From the NCBI RefSeq assembly GCF_030815085.1, contig NZ_JAUSWG010000014.1: DNA of 64,000 bases. The stretch is one strand, 5' to 3'. Under the pieces are notes generated by a model. That model saw only the letters and a program-made list of their open reading frames with translations. It searched no databases and had not been told where the DNA came from. Each line of letters begins with the position of its first letter. The first letter of the stretch is position 1. This DNA comes from Paraclostridium ghonii. Its GTDB lineage: Bacteria; Bacillota; Clostridia; Peptostreptococcales; Peptostreptococcaceae. Positions 62,716 through 64,000 of the stretch are shown here, in pieces. The translations under genes and the position numbers were made by a program.

Positions 62716-64000
62716 ATGAGGTCTATAAAGAATAAATTATTAATTGGCATAATTCTTATAAACTCAATGATGTTAATTGGGATATTAATTTTTACTTTTA
62801 ATTTTAAAGATATATATATAACATATACAAGTTTGCAATTGGATAAGCTCTCAAATGAAATAAATACAATATTAAAAGAAAATATAGATGATACTACATT
62901 TAATGAACTTTTAAAATTAAGTGAAAGTAAGAATGTAAACTTAGATATATATAATAAAGAAGGAAATATAGTATTTAGAGATAGAGTTAGCATGCATAGC
63001 AACATGCCAGGCAAAATGAAAAATAAATATGAAATAGTAGATGAATACTATATAAATAGAAACTTAACATCGTATATAATACATGAAAACTCAGAAAATA
63101 TTGAATTTTTATCAACTATATCTAATACCGATGATAGCTTATACACTATAGTGATTAAAACACCTATAAGTTCAATTGAGAATAGTATAAAAATAGCTTC
63201 TACTTTTTTAATTATTATTTTTATCCCTATAATAATTCTTTCTATAATAATAGCTATAGTTTTCTCAAATAAATTTACAAAGCCTATAAGGAAATTAAAT
63301 GAAGTTACTGATAAAATTTCAAATCTAGATTTTGATGAAAGAGTAGATATAAGAACTGATGATGAAATTGAAAAATTAGGAAAAAGTATAAATAAATTAT
63401 CAGATAAAGTGTATATTACATTAAATGACTTGAAGTATAAAAATGATGAATTAGAAACACTGATTAAAAATAAAGAAAAGCAAGAGAAGATTAGAAAAGA
63501 ATTTGTATCTAGTGTATCACATGAACTAAAGACTCCTATAACTGTTATAAATGGATATGCTTTAGGTTTAAAAAGCAATGTAGCTAAAAGTTATGAAGAT
63601 AGAATGTATTATATAGATGTAATATATGAAGAAAGTGAAAAAATGGGAATGTTAGTTAAAGACTTGCTAGATTTATATAAATTAGAATCTAAGACTTTTA
63701 GTATTAGAAAAGAAAAATTAAATATAAAAGATTTAATAGTAGAAACTATTAGAAACTTTGAAATAAAGATTGAGGAAAATAATATAAATATAAAATTATA
63801 TATAGATGATATATTTGTATGTGCAGATAAAATAAGAATTCAACAAGTTTTATACAATTTTATAGACAATGCTATATATCATATGGATGATAGCGGGATT
63901 TTAAATATATCTACATATATGTATAAAGAAAATTTAAGAGTATCTATATATAATAGTGGAAAAAATATAAAAGATGAACATTTAGATAAGATATGGGATT
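62716..64000 (+). CDS. Sensor histidine kinase, 3' end outside window
   Basis: 428 codons visible. Two membrane helices (GIILINSMMLIGILIFTF, about 11-28, and FLIIIFIPIIILSIIIAIVF, about 163-182) enclose an extracellular domain; a HAMP linker follows, then SSVSHELKTPITVING with the phospho-His (about 264) and the ATP-binding N-box NFIDNAIYH near 383. The rest of the ATPase domain is cut by the window. Partner of the response regulator just upstream. No stop codon is reached. Confidence 0.92.
   Translation, partial: MRSIKNKLLIGIILINSMMLIGILIFTFNFKDIYITYTSLQLDKLSNEINTILKENIDDTTFNELLKLSESKNVNLDIYNKEGNIVFRDRVSMHSNMPGKMKNKYEIVDEYYINRNLTSYIIHENSENIEFLSTISNTDDSLYTIVIKTPISSIENSIKIASTFLIIIFIPIIILSIIIAIVFSNKFTKPIRKLNEVTDKISNLDFDERVDIRTDDEIEKLGKSINKLSDKVYITLNDLKYKNDELETLIKNKEKQEKIRKEFVSSVSHELKTPITVINGYALGLKSNVAKSYEDRMYYIDVIYEESEKMGMLVKDLLDLYKLESKTFSIRKEKLNIKDLIVETIRNFEIKIEENNINIKLYIDDIFVCADKIRIQQVLYNFIDNAIYHMDDSGILNISTYMYKENLRVSIYNSGKNIKDEHLDKIWD

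Overview
The window comes from a low-GC, spore-forming, anaerobic Firmicute, most likely of the Peptostreptococcaceae (Paraclostridium / Paeniclostridium / Romboutsia / Clostridioides neighbourhood). The support is AT-rich sequence throughout, strong AGGAGG-type ribosome sites, an alpha/beta-type small acid-soluble spore protein, an [FeFe] hydrogenase, a selenocysteine formate dehydrogenase, rubrerythrin, and the GGGtGRT/NifU-like pair typical of anaerobes. The species is an inference; no rRNA or tRNA gene is present to fix it. No CRISPR array, prophage or intact transposon is seen. The only mobile-element trace is a run of hairpins at the left edge that resembles the right end of an IS200/IS605 element.

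Layout. 1-7.2 kb: IS-like end, a zinc-ribbon-like small protein, an SH3/3D cell-wall protein, a dicarboxylate/amino-acid symporter, then a TPP-riboswitch-controlled thiamine salvage operon (thiD, thiM, tenA, thiE, thiT). 7.2-12.5 kb: a small acidic protein, then a magnesium module made of an M-box riboswitch, its terminator, a 47-codon leader ORF with overlapping hairpin, a second terminator-like hairpin and an MgtA-type ATPase; then a 5'-3' exonuclease. 12.7-25.1 kb: a divergent [FeFe] hydrogenase and formate dehydrogenase (internal UGA plus SECIS), followed by mobA, fdhD, tungstate transporter tupABC, two moeA genes (one fused to a binding-protein domain), moaC and a MOSC protein. The genes from mobA on supply metal, cofactor and sulfuration for the formate dehydrogenase. 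25.3-34.2 kb: BrnQ transporter behind a structured leader, YjeM-like permease, SigV/RsiV with a 31-residue membrane peptide, PEP carboxykinase, long HPF, and a potassium-channel protein. 34.2-44.7 kb: a DUF308/papain-like membrane protein, a MacAB-like ABC efflux set, Cys-rich coiled-coil proteins, the NifU-like/GGGtGRT pair, rubrerythrin, and a tandem duplication of another Cys-rich protein. 45-52.8 kb: complete kdpABCDE potassium uptake and sensing operon. 53-64 kb: RNase H, MFS exporter, SASP, an orphan sensor kinase, MATE exporter, nitroreductase, an AgrB homologue without its catalytic residues, a Ca2+/H+ antiporter-like protein, and a two-component system cut by the window edge.

The most unusual signal is not a gene. 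At least six intergenic palindromes (family A; 3145, 7068, 12575, 17306, 25135 and 25216) share an inner core related to AAGTTTTGCTTCCAAAGC...GCTTTGAAGG(N)CGCTAAAACTT. In most copies the outer flanks differ from copy to copy yet still pair with each other. Two copies carry an identical extra central module of about 40 bp in opposite orientation. Two further families (B at 97 and 11033; C at 43881 and 44740) behave similarly, and C shares an 11-mer with A. All sit just beyond the 3' ends of genes. They look like structured elements inserted in, or evolving as, terminator-like hairpins.
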